Assembly: GCF_004138205.1 (NCBI RefSeq)
Contig: NZ_RXNQ01000034.1
Span: 62,001 to 126,000 of the forward strand
Reading direction: 5' to 3'
DNA length: 64,000 nt
Source of the DNA: Pedobacter sp. SYP-B3415
GTDB lineage: Bacteria > Bacteroidota > Bacteroidia > Sphingobacteriales > Sphingobacteriaceae
Shown: one piece after another, positions 33,416-41,453 of the stretch
How positions within the stretch are numbered: position 1 is the first letter of the stretch
Layout of the letters: each line of letters starts with the position of its first letter
Translations under genes and position numbers: made by a program
Notes under the pieces: model-generated
Databases searched by the model: none
Told to the model about the DNA's origin: nothing
Seen by the model: the letters and a program-made list of their open reading frames with translations, nothing else

Positions 33416-35314
33416 ATGAAAACTTTGTTCGCATTCCTTTCGCCACTTATTGCATTGGTTATTTTTTTCAGCCCCCAGTCAAAGAAACTGACCGGCACCG
33501 TGACAGAGGTCTCGGGTGCACCGCTGCCAAACGTCCGGATTGTCGTTTACCCTTCCGGTAACAAGACCGTCTCAGATAAAGACGGCAGGTACAGCATTCC
33601 TGTACAGGACAAAGATTCCAGCATCAGCTTTACCGCGCTCGGATTCCGGACAGTTTCATTACCGGTAAAAAACAAAACGACGCTTTCAATAAAAATGGAA
33701 GCGGCTGGAACAGCGCTCTCAGAGATCGTGATTCAAGGCAGCCGGGAAGAAAAACAGGGTTATGTTGGCGCGGCATCAGCAGCTATCAGGCTGCGGGGCA
33801 CAACGTCGGGCCTCAGCGTTAACCGGCCCTATGCACCCAACCCTGTGCAAAACACTGAATCATATGCCTCCGTAGCGGAGAACGGCTTCAAACGTACTGA
33901 TAAAGACCCGCTTTCAACATTTTCGGTCGATGTCGATGCTGCATCATACAGCAATGTGCGCCGCTTTCTCAATGGCGGTGCCCTCCCGCCAGCCGATGCA
34001 GTACGTATCGAAGAAATGATCAACTACTTTGATTACAATTATCCCGATCCGGGTAATGCCGACCCCGTCAATATTCTTACCGAAGCTTCAGCTGCACCAT
34101 GGAACAAACAACATCACCTGGTTAAGATCGCGCTCCAGGCAAAACGCATAGATACACGGATGTTGCCGGCTTCAAACCTGGTCTTTCTGATCGATGTATC
34201 GGGGTCAATGGCCGATCAGAACAAATTACCCTTGCTGATCTCATCATTCAAAATGCTTACTGAGCAGCTCAGGTCAAAAGATAAGGTGTCAATCGTTGTT
34301 TATGCCGGCAATTCGGGCCTTGTGCTGCCCGCAACCGCAGGAGACAAAAAAGCTGAAATTGCTGCAGCCCTGAACCGGTTGCAGGCAGGGGGCTCCACCG
34401 CAGGAGGGGCAGGCCTTGACCTTGCTTACCGCACGGCATCCGAAAACTTTATTAAAGGCGGGAATAACCGCGTGATCCTCGCGACAGACGGCGATTTTAA
34501 TGTCGGCCCACGAAGCGATGAAGCAATGAAAAAACTGATTGAAAGCAAACGGGGAAGCGGCATTTTTCTGACCGTGCTGGGATATGGAATGGGAAATTAC
34601 AAAGACAGCAAAATGGAAACGCTCGCCGATCGCGGCAATGGGAACTACGCCTATATTGACAATATCCAGGAGGCAAAAAAAGTCCTCGTTAACGAGTTTG
34701 GCGGAACCTTATTTACAGTAGCCAAAGACGTCAAACTGCAGATCGAGTTTAACCCGGCGGCTGTCCAGGCCTACCGGCTCGTTGGCTACGAAAACCGGCT
34801 GCTTGCCGATGAAGATTTTAATAATGACAAAAAAGATGCAGGCGATATGGGTTCAGGTCACACGGTTACCGCTTTATACGAGGTCATCCCCACAGGTGTG
34901 AAGAGCGATTTTTCGGTAAACATTGACCCCCTTAAGTATCAGCAGAACGAAAAGCCAAAGGCCATATTTGGCAATCCGACCGAGATGCTAACGGTAAAAA
35001 TACGTTATAAACATCCGCAAAGCGCAAAAAGTATGTTGCTCTCTAAAATTTTGCTGCGAAGCGATCTAAAGGCAAAACCATCAGAGGCCTTCCAGTTCGC
35101 CTCTGCGGTAGCAGAGTTCGGCATGTTGCTGAAAAACTCTGAATTTAAACAGCAGTCAGACTTCGGCCGGCTCATCGAGCGCGCAAAATTAAATCGCGGG
35201 GTTGATGCTGAGGGCTACCGGGCAGAGTTTATCAGAATGGCCGGCTCTGCAAGCATTATGGCAAAAGATTTGCTGACCTCCCGGCAAAAACACATGCCGG
35301 ATGAAGAAAATTAG
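33416..35314 (+). CDS. VWA-domain protein (YfbK type) with N-terminal carboxypeptidase-regulatory domain
   Basis: 632 residues from the ATG at 33416. A weak signal or anchor segment (residues 1-20) precedes a CarboxypepD_reg domain (about 22-90). The YfbK N-terminal region follows (PLSTFSVDVDAASYSNVRRFLNGG, AVRIEEMINYFDYNYP). A von Willebrand A domain has the metal-ion-dependent adhesion site DVSGS and a second acidic loop ATDGDFNVG. The C-terminal DUF3520 region starts near VKLQIEFNPA. It is a probable periplasmic or surface metal-binding protein of unknown function. It overlaps the next gene by 14 bp. A GTG at 33371 gives a longer but poorer N-terminus. Confidence 0.85.
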   Translation: MKTLFAFLSPLIALVIFFSPQSKKLTGTVTEVSGAPLPNVRIVVYPSGNKTVSDKDGRYSIPVQDKDSSISFTALGFRTVSLPVKNKTTLSIKMEAAGTALSEIVIQGSREEKQGYVGAASAAIRLRGTTSGLSVNRPYAPNPVQNTESYASVAENGFKRTDKDPLSTFSVDVDAASYSNVRRFLNGGALPPADAVRIEEMINYFDYNYPDPGNADPVNILTEASAAPWNKQHHLVKIALQAKRIDTRMLPASNLVFLIDVSGSMADQNKLPLLISSFKMLTEQLRSKDKVSIVVYAGNSGLVLPATAGDKKAEIAAALNRLQAGGSTAGGAGLDLAYRTASENFIKGGNNRVILATDGDFNVGPRSDEAMKKLIESKRGSGIFLTVLGYGMGNYKDSKMETLADRGNGNYAYIDNIQEAKKVLVNEFGGTLFTVAKDVKLQIEFNPAAVQAYRLVGYENRLLADEDFNNDKKDAGDMGSGHTVTALYEVIPTGVKSDFSVNIDPLKYQQNEKPKAIFGNPTEMLTVKIRYKHPQSAKSMLLSKILLRSDLKAKPSEAFQFASAVAEFGMLLKNSEFKQQSDFGRLIERAKLNRGVDAEGYRAEFIRMAGSASIMAKDLLTSRQKHMPDEEN

Positions 35315-36038
35315 TACGCTGCTCCCCCTTTTAGCCCTTCCTTTTTTGAACGGCTGTGATGTGCAAAGCCAGCAACGCATTGGCGGAATCATTAACCAGG
35401 TTTCGCAATATGGCAACCCTACAACTGCCGAGATCGGACAGGGGCTAAAACAAGCCCTCGAAATTGGCGTGGGAAATGGCTCTGACCGGCTGTCGGTAAA
35501 AGATGGCTTTCTTGGCAACCTTGCTGTCAAGATCTTAATGCCTCCGGAAGCGCAGAAGGTAGAGAGCACGTTGCGCAGTCTTGGGTTAAATGCGCTCTGC
35601 GACAATGTGATCACCAGCCTGAACCGTGCTGCAGAAGATGCCGCACGAGAAGCAAAGCCCATATTCGTTTCGGCAATCAGGCAAATGACATTAACCGACG
35701 CTACCAATATCCTGCTTGGGCAAAACGATGCAGCTACCAATTATTTTAAAAGGGTAACGACGGCGCAACTAACTGACAAATTCAGTCCCGTTGTTCAATC
35801 GTCGCTTAGTAAGGTTGGCGCCACCCGCTACTGGACCGACCTGGCCAGCCGTTACAACAAAATTCCTCTGGTCAAACCCGTAACAACCGACCTGACTGCG
35901 TATGTGACACAAAAAGCAATAGACGGCCTTTTCATCGAGGTTGCAAAAGAGGAGCTCAAGATCAGGAACAACATTTCTGCGCGCAGTACCGGCTTGCTGC
36001 AAAAAGTTTTCGGCTATGCCGACCGCAACAAACGTTAA
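35301..36038 (+). CDS. DUF4197 lipoprotein
   Basis: 245 residues. The N-terminal MKKISTLLPLLALPFLNGC ends in a lipobox (LNGC) with lipidated Cys19. The remainder matches DUF4197: IGQGLKQALEIGVGNGSDRLSVKDGFLGN, ILMPPEAQKVESTLRSLG, and FIVSAIRQMT-like FVSAIRQMTLTDATNILLGQNDAATNYFK. The family is a helical periplasmic protein of unknown role found in Proteobacteria and Bacteroidota. The 14-bp overlap with the VWA gene implies one operon. Confidence 0.88.
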   Translation: MKKISTLLPLLALPFLNGCDVQSQQRIGGIINQVSQYGNPTTAEIGQGLKQALEIGVGNGSDRLSVKDGFLGNLAVKILMPPEAQKVESTLRSLGLNALCDNVITSLNRAAEDAAREAKPIFVSAIRQMTLTDATNILLGQNDAATNYFKRVTTAQLTDKFSPVVQSSLSKVGATRYWTDLASRYNKIPLVKPVTTDLTAYVTQKAIDGLFIEVAKEELKIRNNISARSTGLLQKVFGYADRNKR

Positions 36039-36082
36039 GTTGAAAGACGTTTGTGTGCAGGGGGTAAAACTATCTGCATAGC

Positions 36083-36113
36083 TTGCAATTGCAGGCAATT
36101 AAGGCTATTTTTA
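36083..36113 (+). promoter_or_regulatory. Candidate promoter TTG-N20-TATTTTTA for the DEAD-box gene
   Basis: TTG at 36083 and the near-consensus -7 box TATTTTTA (36106-36113, A for the final G) have Bacteroidota spacing. The same box, followed by CCC, precedes the porX gene at 58571. This argues that the TTG at 36083 is a -33 element rather than a start codon. Confidence 0.4.
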
Positions 36114-36136
36114 CCCCTAACAGAAAGTTTAAACAT

Positions 36137-37573
36137 TTGGATTTCAAAGATTTTAATTTCAATCCCGACCTTTTAGAGGGATTGATGGCCATGGGGTATA
36201 AGAGTGCCACCCCGATACAAGAGCAAGCTATCCCGATCATACAGCAAGGCGCAGATCTTGTTGCCTGCGCTCAAACCGGCACAGGAAAAACTGCGTCTTA
36301 CCTGTTACCGATCATGGACGCTGTGAGCAGAGAGAACGAAAGGCACAACAATACATTGATCTTATCGCCTACGCGCGAACTTGCGCAACAAATCGACATA
36401 CAGGTAGAAGCCCTCGCTTATTTTACAAATATCAGTTCCCTGACCGTTTACGGCGGAGGAGACGGCGTAGCCTACGATCAGCAAAAACGCTCTATGCGCG
36501 AGGGGGTCGACATCATTATTGCTACACCGGGACGACTGATTTCTCACCTGGCTTCGGGCACGCTCAACCTCAGCAAATGCCGTCACCTGATCCTCGATGA
36601 GGCAGACAGGATGCTTGACATGGGCTTTTATGAAGACATTATGCGGATTGTTGGTTTCCTGCCAAAGGAAAGACAAACATTGCTGTTTTCGGCAACCATG
36701 CCGCCAAAGATCCGTAAGCTGGCTTCGGGTATCCTGAACAATCCGCAGCAGGTGAACATCGCCATCTCTAAACCGGCAGAAGGCATTCTGCAGCAGGCTT
36801 ATAAGGTTCAGGACCATCAGAAAGTAAAACTGTTGTCGGGAATTCTGAAAAAAGGGGATTTTAAGAGCATTATTATTTTCGCTTCTACGAAGGAAAAGGT
36901 CAAAACGCTGAATAAGTCCTTACGCGCTCAGGGCATGAAAGTACAGGCCTTTCATTCAGACCTCGATCAAAAAGAACGCGAAGCGCTGCTGCTTGATTTC
37001 AAGAACAAAAAGCTGTCTATGCTGATCGGCACCGATGTTTTATCGCGTGGGATCGATGTAACAGGCATTGATCTTGTTGTAAACTTTGACGTGCCGCACG
37101 ATCCTGAAGATTACGTACATCGTATTGGCCGGACCGCCCGCGCCGCAACAACGGGAACAGCCATTACGCTCGTTAACACCAGAGATAAGCGGAAATTCAG
37201 CAACATTGAAAAACTGATCGAGCGTGAAATAGAAATCGTGCCCCTGCCTGAAGATATTGCCAGTTTAGGGGCCGAAGAGGAACCTGCACCCGTCCGGCGC
37301 GGCCGCAATGATCGTGGCGCCAGGGATCGTGGCCGCAAGCCCGGAAACAACCGTAAACCAGCCGACCGACCGGCAAAAGCTGAGCAAACATCTGATCAGG
37401 CTACGCCGCCGCCGATAGCCGCAACAGGTGATTCCGGAAATACAGATACGCCTTCGGCAGCACCTGCTGCAGAGGAGAAAGCAAAAGCAAAAAAGAAAAA
37501 ATTCTGGCGTCGTAAAAAAGGACCGGCAAGCGGCGATGGCGCCGCAGCCACACCCGCTCCGGCAGAAGGATAA
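36137..37573 (+). CDS. DEAD-box ATP-dependent RNA helicase
   Basis: 478 residues from the TTG at 36137, giving the family-typical opening (M)DFKDFNFNPDLLEGL. Motifs in order: Q motif TPIQEQAIP, I AQTGTGKT, Ia PTRELAQQ, II DEAD (HLILDEADRMLDMGF), III SAT, IV IIIFAST, V GTDVLSRGIDV, VI HRIGRTARA. A basic, Pro/Ala-rich tail of about 110 residues (GRNDRGARDRGRKPG, then Lys-rich KAKKKKFWRRKKG) probably binds RNA. It is RhlE-like and may act in ribosome assembly or RNA turnover, especially at low temperature. A strong hairpin follows the stop. Confidence 0.92.
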   Translation: MDFKDFNFNPDLLEGLMAMGYKSATPIQEQAIPIIQQGADLVACAQTGTGKTASYLLPIMDAVSRENERHNNTLILSPTRELAQQIDIQVEALAYFTNISSLTVYGGGDGVAYDQQKRSMREGVDIIIATPGRLISHLASGTLNLSKCRHLILDEADRMLDMGFYEDIMRIVGFLPKERQTLLFSATMPPKIRKLASGILNNPQQVNIAISKPAEGILQQAYKVQDHQKVKLLSGILKKGDFKSIIIFASTKEKVKTLNKSLRAQGMKVQAFHSDLDQKEREALLLDFKNKKLSMLIGTDVLSRGIDVTGIDLVVNFDVPHDPEDYVHRIGRTARAATTGTAITLVNTRDKRKFSNIEKLIEREIEIVPLPEDIASLGAEEEPAPVRRGRNDRGARDRGRKPGNNRKPADRPAKAEQTSDQATPPPIAATGDSGNTDTPSAAPAAEEKAKAKKKKFWRRKKGPASGDGAAATPAPAEG

Positions 37574-37577
37574 CCAC

Positions 37578-37610
37578 AGCGCATGGACCACGGTTAGTGG
37601 TTCATGCGCT
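37578..37610. terminator. Strong hairpin between convergent helicase and AhpD-like genes
   Basis: 14-bp arms AGCGCATGGACCAC (37578-37591) and GTGGTTCATGCGCT (37597-37610) pair with one mismatch around GGTTA. It has no T-run, so termination in either direction is inferred from position and stem strength. Confidence 0.55.
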
Positions 37611-37621
37611 ATGATCTATAT

Positions 37622-38206
37622 CTAGTAAACCACTTTCCCAGTTGCCGTAACGATCGATGCAATGCGTACCGCATCAAATACACGTTCTTCGGTTGCGCCA
37701 AGGTGCAGGAGCGATTTCTCGTGCGCATTTACACACATTTCGCAGCCATTAACCGCAGATACGGCCAGGCTCATCAGCTCAAAAAATTCTTTGCCGGTAA
37801 CCGGGCTGCTCATAAGCTGCATACGGATGCGGGCAGGAATTTGTGTGTACTTCTCCTTGCCGGTGAAGTGACGGAAGCGGTAAAAAACATTATTCAATGC
37901 CAGCAGCGAAGCGCAGCCAACTGCTTCAGCAATTTCTTCTGCAGTGGCTTCTTTCTCTGTAGCCAGGTTAGTATAAAAGTCTGTCAGGATCTTGTTGCCA
38001 TTGTTTACGGCGATACTCAAACCAACAAGTGCACATTCTTTTTCAGAAAGGTGATTTGAAGTGAGTGTGCTGTTGAAGTTCAGTTTCAGATCGCGGACAT
38101 AACGCGCATTGCCTTTTTCAAGCAGTGTGAGGCTGTCGTTACGATACGTATTGTCCAGTCCGAATATCGACAATACTTCTTCTATAGATTCGGTTATTTC
38201 ACTCAT
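37622..38206 (-). CDS. AhpD-like carboxymuconolactone decarboxylase-family protein
   Basis: 194 residues from the ATG at 38206. The AhpD-type active site NGCEMCVNAHEKSL has the redox CxxC and the downstream His of the proton relay. The helical CMD fold surrounds it. In actinobacteria AhpD reduces the peroxiredoxin AhpC; here a peroxiredoxin gene lies immediately upstream on the same strand, so a reductant role for it is likely. A terminator-like structure separates the two, implying unequal expression. Sequence upstream of the ATG is open to 38284 but overlaps that structure. Confidence 0.88.
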   Translation of the reverse strand: MSEITESIEEVLSIFGLDNTYRNDSLTLLEKGNARYVRDLKLNFNSTLTSNHLSEKECALVGLSIAVNNGNKILTDFYTNLATEKEATAEEIAEAVGCASLLALNNVFYRFRHFTGKEKYTQIPARIRMQLMSSPVTGKEFFELMSLAVSAVNGCEMCVNAHEKSLLHLGATEERVFDAVRIASIVTATGKVVY

Positions 38207-38229
38207 GATATATAAAGTTTTGGGTATAA

Positions 38230-38307
38230 AAAAGCCGGTTAACTTATTTGTAGCCTGTGCGTTTCGAAAAATGCTTCGCTGCACCTGCCCGTATAACTCA
38301 ACCGGCT
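38230..38307 (-). terminator. Structured terminator or attenuator between peroxiredoxin and AhpD-like genes
   Basis: On the minus strand AGCCGGTT (38307-38300) pairs perfectly with AACCGGCT (38240-38233) across a 59-nt loop, then six T residues. The loop has its own GTGC...GCAC pairing. This could be a compound terminator or attenuator ahead of the AhpD-like gene. Confidence 0.5.
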
Positions 38308-38317
38308 GTTAAAATGT

Positions 38318-38863
38318 TTATGCTGTCAGCGTTTCCTGACCTTTTTCCCAGTTACAAGGACAAAGTTCATCAGTTTGCAAAGCGTCGAGAACACGCAATA
38401 CTTCTTTTACGTTACGGCCCACGTTCAGGTCGTTCACGCTTGCCCAGCGTACAATACCCTGAGGGTCAATGATGAAAGTTGCGCGGTAAGCGATTTTCTC
38501 GTTTGGCTCCAGGATGTCAAGCGCCTCTGCCAAAGATTTTGAGGTATCGGCCAGCATCGGGAATTTAAGTCCGCGCAGGTCGTCATGATCATTTCTCCAG
38601 GCAAGGTGAACAAATTCAGAGTCGGTAGAAGCACCGATCAGTGTTGTGTTTCTGTCGCGAAACTCGCCATAATTTTTGTTGAACTCAGCAATTTCAGTCG
38701 GGCAAACAAAGGTGAAATCCTTTGGCCACCAGAAGATCGTTGTCCATTGGTTATCCTCGTTTACGAGCGAATCTGAAGAGATGGTTTCAAATTCTTTACC
38801 TTTTTCCAGGCTCACAACAGCTGTTTTTGAGAACTCAGGAAATTTCTGACCTACATTTATCAT
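38318..38863 (-). CDS. Peroxiredoxin (AhpC/TSA family)
   Basis: 181 residues. The peroxidatic cysteine is in DFTFVCPTEIAEF, preceded by the conserved W-P-K-D-F-T strand. A second cysteine pair is near the C-terminus (ELCPCNWEKG), suitable as resolving residue. It reduces H2O2, alkyl hydroperoxides or peroxynitrite. Pairing with an AhpD-like gene instead of AhpF suggests a thioredoxin-like adaptor supplies electrons. It has a canonical promoter 33 nt upstream. No OxyR gene is nearby. Confidence 0.92.
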   Translation of the reverse strand: MINVGQKFPEFSKTAVVSLEKGKEFETISSDSLVNEDNQWTTIFWWPKDFTFVCPTEIAEFNKNYGEFRDRNTTLIGASTDSEFVHLAWRNDHDDLRGLKFPMLADTSKSLAEALDILEPNEKIAYRATFIIDPQGIVRWASVNDLNVGRNVKEVLRVLDALQTDELCPCNWEKGQETLTA

Positions 38864-38895
38864 AATCGTATATTTTTATTTTAATTTCTACACTG

Positions 38896-38926
38896 CAAAG
38901 GTAAGGCTATCTGTAGTCAGAAGCAA
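38896..38926 (-). promoter_or_regulatory. Promoter TTG-N20-TACCTTTG for the peroxiredoxin gene
   Basis: On the minus strand the -7 box TACCTTTG (38903-38896) follows a TTG (38926-38924) after 20 bp. The box ends 32 nt before the ATG at 38863. Both elements match the Bacteroidota consensus. Confidence 0.6.
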
Positions 38927-39014
38927 GGCATATACACTTCTCTCCCATCGTCTTTTTCAATGAGCATATAGACGGAATCTATAGCGCACGAATATTTAAA
39001 TTGTAGTTGTCTAT

Positions 39015-41375
39015 TTATTTTTTTAATGTAGTTTCGAACAGCTTATAAATTCTTTTGTATTCGTCTGTCCAGCTTGACGGTTCTGTAAAGCCGTGGTCTT
39101 CTACGGGGTAAACTGCCAGCTCCCAGTTATTTTTGCCAAGTTCAATAAACCGTTGAGAAAGTCTCACGATATCCTGAAAATGCACGTTAACATCAACCAT
39201 ACCATGGCACATCAGCAGATTCCCCTTTAATTTATCTGCAAAATAAATAGGAGAACTTCGTTTGTACGCGATCGGATCAGTGGCCGGTTCGTTTAAGATA
39301 TTTGACGTGTAGCCATGATTGTAATGCGCCCAGTCTGTTACTGAACGCAATGCTGCTCCACTTGTAAATGTTTCCGATGCATTAAAAAGGGCCATCAGGG
39401 TCATAAATCCGCCATATGAGCCGCCATAAATGCCGACATTTTTTGGGTTTACCTGATATTTCTCTACCAGCATTTTTACGCCGTCCACATGGTCACTCAG
39501 GTCTTTCCCGCCCATATGACGGTAGATACCGGTCCGGTGATCACGGCCATAGCCCGAACTGCCGGTATAATCAACATCAAGTACTGTGTAACCCTGGTCG
39601 GCCAGGAAATTATGGAACATATATTCACGAAAATACTGGCTCCACCAGAAATGCACATTCTGCAGGTACCCGGCGCCATGAACAAATACAACCGCCGGCT
39701 TATTTGGATGGGGATTCTTGGCAGGGTAAACCCGGGCATAAACCGTTGCGCCATGACGGTTCCTGAAACTTACCATGTCAGGCTCTCGCCATGGGTAAGC
39801 GTCAAACGCTGCAGTTGTCGATTTCGTAACCTGAACGGCTTTAGCCCCGGCCTTATTAGGCTGCACATACAGCTCCCAGGGCTTGTTCATATATGAATAG
39901 TTGATGGCAAGCCATTTTTCATCAGGAGAAAGGGTCACTTCATTCGCCCCCTTCATCGAAGTAATTTTCACCGGCTTTCCGCCCGCTGCAGGCATGCTGT
40001 AAAAATGAGTAATGCCCGGATGTTCCATGTTAGCCTTGAAATAAAATGTCTGCTTGTCTTTAGAAAGCAGAACAGACTGCACCTCCCAGTTTCCATTGGT
40101 AAGCTGGCTGGTTTTTCCGCTTGACAGGTTTGCAACATACAAATGTGAAAATCCGGTCTTCTCGCTTTGGAACCAGAAGCGGTCTGAATCAATCCACCCT
40201 GTATTGACGCCGAATGCACCAATGCCGGGCCCACCGATCCACGCCTCATCCCGCTGACGGTCAACTAAACTCAGGTTCCCGGTAGCAGCATCCAGTTTCA
40301 GGATCCACCGGTCTTTATTATCTGCAGAGTAAGCAATCACAACAGCACGGCTACCGTCAGCATTCCAGTACGGACCGGTGCAAAACACCTCACGGTCTTT
40401 GTTTTCCTTCTTTTTGTTGGCGGCCTCTTTCGGATAGTCCTTCAGGTAATCGGGCAGGTCTTTAATGCCCGGAATGGTGCTGGTTTTGATCTGATAAACC
40501 GTATTACGATCTGTGTCGTACACAAAATTTTCATACCCTGCCTGGCGTTCTCCAACCTTCGTTCGCCCCGGAATGGGCTCTGTAAATCCGCTCGCAGTGA
40601 CATAATTCGGTACAATGGTCGGTTTGTTCCCTGCAGCTGGCTGCATCAGCCGGTAGGCTATATACTTGCCTGAAGGACTGATGGACAATCCGCTGATGGC
40701 GCGGTCTCCGGTATAAATATCTTTAAGCGGCTTGCTTGCTGACTGAGTGCCGCGGCGCGAACGTGTTTGCTGTTCTTTTTTATCTTTAAGCACCTCAAAG
40801 AGCGCCTTCTGATCCTGCCTGAGCCACTCTTCCTGTTCGTTAACTGCTTTTGCAGAACTTTTTCCCGGACCGTGTCCGGCAATGAAGTTACTTAGCTGCC
40901 TCAACTCTCCTCCCTGCAGGCTCATACTGTAGTAGTTTGCGCCACGCTGAAAGGCAATCCGGCCGTCAGTAAGAAATGAGGCATTTTCCTCGCGTTCATT
41001 GGTACGGGTTAGCTGCGATTCTTTTCCTGACTTGAAATCAAAGAGATAAAGGTCGCCGCCTTTTTCGGTAATGCCAAGTGACCTGGTCGTGTTGTAAACG
41101 TATGACGAACCGATCGATTTCTCGTCTTCCTTCTCTGCGGCACGAACGGCTTTTAAGCCTGAAACTGTTGTTTTGAATAATTCGGCTTTTGGCTTCTGCT
41201 CAGGGTTCCAGTCGAAAAACAGGGTTTTGCTATCCTGAGACCAACGGTATCCGGCCGGGGCCACGCCCATCCATTTCGGATCCTGCATGATCTTCTCGAC
41301 AGTAAGTGCCGGCTGTTGCTGTGCGTGCAGCGTCATGCTGCCGGCAACAAGGAGTAAGCTAAAAATATGCTTCAT
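39015..41375 (-). CDS. S9-family serine peptidase (DPP4/prolyl oligopeptidase-like)
   Basis: 786 residues from the ATG at 41375, which opens a signal peptide (MKHIFSLLLVAGSMTLHAQ); another ATG lies 9 bp upstream. The N-terminal two thirds form a WD/beta-propeller-like region with repeated strands. The C-terminal alpha/beta-hydrolase domain has the nucleophile Ser653 in GGSYGGFM, the acid in HGMVDVNVHF at about 725 and His in EDHGFTEP at about 760. It probably cleaves peptides after proline or other residues in the periplasm, feeding amino-acid use. It is monocistronic. Confidence 0.92.
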   Translation of the reverse strand: MKHIFSLLLVAGSMTLHAQQQPALTVEKIMQDPKWMGVAPAGYRWSQDSKTLFFDWNPEQKPKAELFKTTVSGLKAVRAAEKEDEKSIGSSYVYNTTRSLGITEKGGDLYLFDFKSGKESQLTRTNEREENASFLTDGRIAFQRGANYYSMSLQGGELRQLSNFIAGHGPGKSSAKAVNEQEEWLRQDQKALFEVLKDKKEQQTRSRRGTQSASKPLKDIYTGDRAISGLSISPSGKYIAYRLMQPAAGNKPTIVPNYVTASGFTEPIPGRTKVGERQAGYENFVYDTDRNTVYQIKTSTIPGIKDLPDYLKDYPKEAANKKKENKDREVFCTGPYWNADGSRAVVIAYSADNKDRWILKLDAATGNLSLVDRQRDEAWIGGPGIGAFGVNTGWIDSDRFWFQSEKTGFSHLYVANLSSGKTSQLTNGNWEVQSVLLSKDKQTFYFKANMEHPGITHFYSMPAAGGKPVKITSMKGANEVTLSPDEKWLAINYSYMNKPWELYVQPNKAGAKAVQVTKSTTAAFDAYPWREPDMVSFRNRHGATVYARVYPAKNPHPNKPAVVFVHGAGYLQNVHFWWSQYFREYMFHNFLADQGYTVLDVDYTGSSGYGRDHRTGIYRHMGGKDLSDHVDGVKMLVEKYQVNPKNVGIYGGSYGGFMTLMALFNASETFTSGAALRSVTDWAHYNHGYTSNILNEPATDPIAYKRSSPIYFADKLKGNLLMCHGMVDVNVHFQDIVRLSQRFIELGKNNWELAVYPVEDHGFTEPSSWTDEYKRIYKLFETTLKK

Positions 41376-41453
41376 AACGTTCATTTGCCTGCTAAAATAG
41401 GCAAACGAAAACGTAATGACATGTCCGCTCAGATTCTGATCAAAATGTTACGC

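Noticed and set aside
32730..33419. A 229-codon plus-strand open frame
   Set aside because: Antisense to the ECF sigma factor; composition rich in His, Phe and Cys is typical of a shadow frame.
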